From Apostichopus japonicus (lineage: Eukaryota; Echinodermata; Holothuroidea; Aspidochirotida; Stichopodidae): 64,000 nt of DNA. Shown here piece by piece: positions 61,311 through 64,000 of this stretch; the first letter of the stretch is position 1; each line of letters starts with the position of its first letter. The notes beneath the pieces are model-generated. The model worked only from the letters and a program-made list of their open reading frames with translations. It was not told the origin of the DNA and did not search any database. The DNA is taken from the NCBI RefSeq assembly GCF_037975245.1, contig NC_092581.1:1502501-1566500 (forward strand), given 5' to 3'. Made by a program: the position numbers and the translations under genes.

Positions 61311-64000
61311 TTAATTTCTGCCATTTGAACTGGTTAATATATTTGAAACTATGACTGGCTATACTGAAATGTTATGTAACTGTTACGCTATATATGCACA
61401 AAAGTAAGAGGTGGAATTTAACTTAATTCAAGTGAGATATATGAATTATTTCATGAAGAAAACAGGGTGGGGGGGTGGTTAACTGTAAGATGCTGTTTGG
61501 CAGATGCATTGGAATAATTTCCCAATTTTATTGAGATTTCTGTTGTGCTTTAACACTTTTGCTCTGTGGTGTTTCTTTGAAGCTGTGTGAAGAGGTATCT
61601 GAATTTTTAAGTAAAATGTACCCCTCTGTTTATGATATGACCTATATGTTAGTTTAATCTGGGTATAAACTGAAAAGATAAATAGACTGCTTAGCAAGCA
61701 GGTGACATAAACTTCAGAGGTCACTTTAAAAACTTGATAGTTCTGGTTGGTACATTAATGCGTTGAAAAGTAATATTTTCAGTTTTGTTTGAAGGCCCCC
61801 TCCCCCCAAAAAAATCAAAAGAGATACTGTTTAGAAGCGTTGACTGGATAGGTTCTTTTAATGAAACATTCTAAATGTGTGCAGAGAGAGATAAAAACAG
61901 CTTGAATTCTATCAAGTGTTATGATGAATTTCTTCAATATCCTCCAATTGACATTTTCAACTTAAATTCACGAGTCTGGGTTTGACTTGACCGCAACAAT
62001 TTCGCGTTAGGAAGCATATATACTAATGGCAGTTTTAAGGGGGAACATATTCTATATACCGTAATACTGTGCAAAAGTTTCAATCAAAAATGACAATTTA
62101 TTTGCTGTAATGTAAAAATTACTCCCTGAATAACATTTTTCCCCCCTTCAAGATAGAATCAAGTGACTAGTCTTCATTTGGCAAACTGCAGTTTTAATTT
62201 TATAATATATTCGTAATACTCCGTAGATGTGGTACACTTGCCTGATATTATCAATGGAATCGATAATGCTGCTCTTAAGTTTTCAAAAATTGATTTTCAT
62301 CTCCAAATACTGTCCTACGGGCAAGAAAACTGTCCTACGCTTCCATCTATTTATGTGATGTGTTTACAAAGAAGAAATGTTGATCTCAGTTTTTGATGGA
62401 GCGATGATTTGGAGATGAAATGTTTCCGCTCTGCGAACTAAAATGTTGATGGAAATGTTTTGAAGATTAAAAGCAAAGATTAAGTGATGAAGAGTTACTG
62501 TAGGCAAAGCCCTGAGTGAACAAAGTTCAACTAAAATTCAATTTCTTTAATATGTATTCTTTGGATTTTAATGTGGCATAACTGTGCTATAGTGATTTGG
62601 TTAATGGACTTCTCCCAACATTCCAGTGGTTAAACAATGAATATTCATAGATATCTTGCCAGCCTTTCCCCCATGTATCAGTGCCCTTTTTTTTTTTTTG
62701 CTTTTTTTACCCCCTTCTGTTTGATCATTGCTGTAAATCCTTCTGTTGTACTTTATTAATATTAAGGGGGCAGGGGCAAGGGGGGGAGGAGAGCCTGCTT
62801 GCCTGCCTCTAGTAGTTTTGCCCATTAAAATCAAACCTGAGTGTTCCATTCCTACAGGGATTGCTTATATTAGGAGGCAGTAATAAGTCGTCATCCAATA
62901 AAACAAAACAAGAAGTAAACACATTTGAAAAAGAACTGATATTGGCAGACATCCAAAAAGTACCATTTATGATTTTTCTGGAGGATATTCGGTTTGTTTA
63001 GTTTAAAAGCACTCTATTTGACCTCTGCAGTTTTATTACAGGACAATTTTCTCACTTTCAAAACAAAGCATTGATGTTCAGACAACTGGGATGGAAGGAG
63101 GAGCAAATGTGAATATTGTCATAAATTCAAATGATTGTTTACTCTTTATCCTATCTACAACTTGAATAGTTCCTCTTGTCTTGCTCTGTTTCGGGTTTTT
63201 TTATTGACATTTTTTTTTCATAGGAAGCTGTAATTATATTAAATTTCCCTTTTTTTGTGGGAAGGGGGCATAGGGAGAGGGGGAAGGGTGGGAAAGGGGG
63301 ATATATTCATAGAGTGAGGAGAAGCTTAATACCCATTCAATGCTTATTTTTAAATCTATATAAACTAGCAGTAATGTACAGTAGTATACCCAATAGGTTT
63401 ATACGTCTAATCAAAGTACGTCTTATCCAGAATTATGTAAAACTTATTTAAAAGTCGTCTTCCAGAGAGAATTATATGTCATCACTAATTTGATCATAAG
63501 AGTTAATATTAAAGAGAGGAGGAAAAAGTGAAAAAAATCAGTGTTTTTGCTTGTTGAAAAGTTGGAAATGGGATTTCCAGTAAAAAGTTACATGCAAATG
63601 TTAAATTTCAAAATGAGTTTACCACATTTGCAAAAGTTTCCACTTTGAACTGTTAAAACTAGTGGAACACTTTGTTTATTAATTGCAAAATTTGTTACGA
63701 TCATTTACTGGACATAGATGCATATTTAATAAGGTTTAGTTTGATGTAACTGGTTGTTACTAAAGTATAGTATTGTGAAATCGTTTGATGTACAAATACA
63801 CCGTAGAATTCTTCTTTCTATGTACCTGTGCAAATTTACTCGAACATAATCAAATGTGTCTCATTTTGAAAACTAAAGAAAGTTTTTCTTCGTCCGCAAC
63901 AATACTTACGGTTACTCGAGATTAGGATTGATCAAACTAAGAAACCCTCCTAAATTTCACACCAAAGGACCTTATAATGAACAAGTAATGAATTTACACA
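61311..64000 (+). other. 3' flank, no gene recognised
   Basis: AT-rich sequence with a G-rich tract at 62765-62790 and another at 63262-63300. An AATAAA at 62897-62902 is the first canonical polyadenylation-type hexamer I see after the REPS1 stop, so it might end a long transcript, but it could also be chance. No coding region was recognised. Confidence 0.5.

Overview
The window is animal nuclear DNA: AT-rich, intron-dominated, with GT-AG splice sites, tRNA-derived SINEs, minisatellites and a tyrosine-recombinase retroelement. It is filled almost entirely by one plus-strand gene, an orthologue of REPS1 (RalBP1-associated Eps15-homology-domain protein), an adaptor linking Ral GTPase signalling to endocytosis. 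The SINE types and the DIRS-like element would suit a marine deuterostome such as an echinoderm, but that placement is inference. No bacterial-type genes, rRNA genes, functional tRNAs or CRISPR arrays were seen.

Gene layout: 18 coding exons were found between 9000 and 59185 (9000-9047, 13555-13627, 14952-15057, 24548-24794, 27291-27512, 29912-29975, 30449-30582, 31937-32067, 38828-38926, 41943-42042, 42812-42961, 45481-45523, 51205-51434, 55157-55224, 56412-56543, 57290-57367, 58325-58431, 59002-59185). Every junction keeps reading phase and gives 737 residues ending in a stop. The product holds the second EH domain, a long proline/serine-rich linker with SH3-ligand-like motifs, and the C-terminal coiled coil used by this family to bind RalBP1. 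The first EH domain, the promoter and the start codon must lie upstream; 1-8999 appears to be part of an intron. Two phase-neutral microexon candidates (18 and 21 nt) and a 40-nt exon candidate may be alternatively spliced.

Mobile DNA: intron 3 carries a 6.7-kb DIRS-like retroelement (17373-24118) whose ends are both copied, reverse-complemented, in one internal complementary region. Its recombinase ORF is broken and no reverse transcriptase was recognised; two SINEs sit where internal genes would be expected. Short relatives of its ends lie at about 7905-8283 and 11790-11975. Further SINEs are at 4754-5066 and 55910-56160.

Tandem repeats: the introns and 3' flank hold many arrays, notably a 22-bp array of palindromic GGGTCA/TGACCC sites (9150-9470), an 80-bp minisatellite with 19 units (27626-29113), a 70-bp array (49057-49660), a 64-bp array (57697-57958) and a 22-bp array of about 52 units downstream of the gene (60171-61310).
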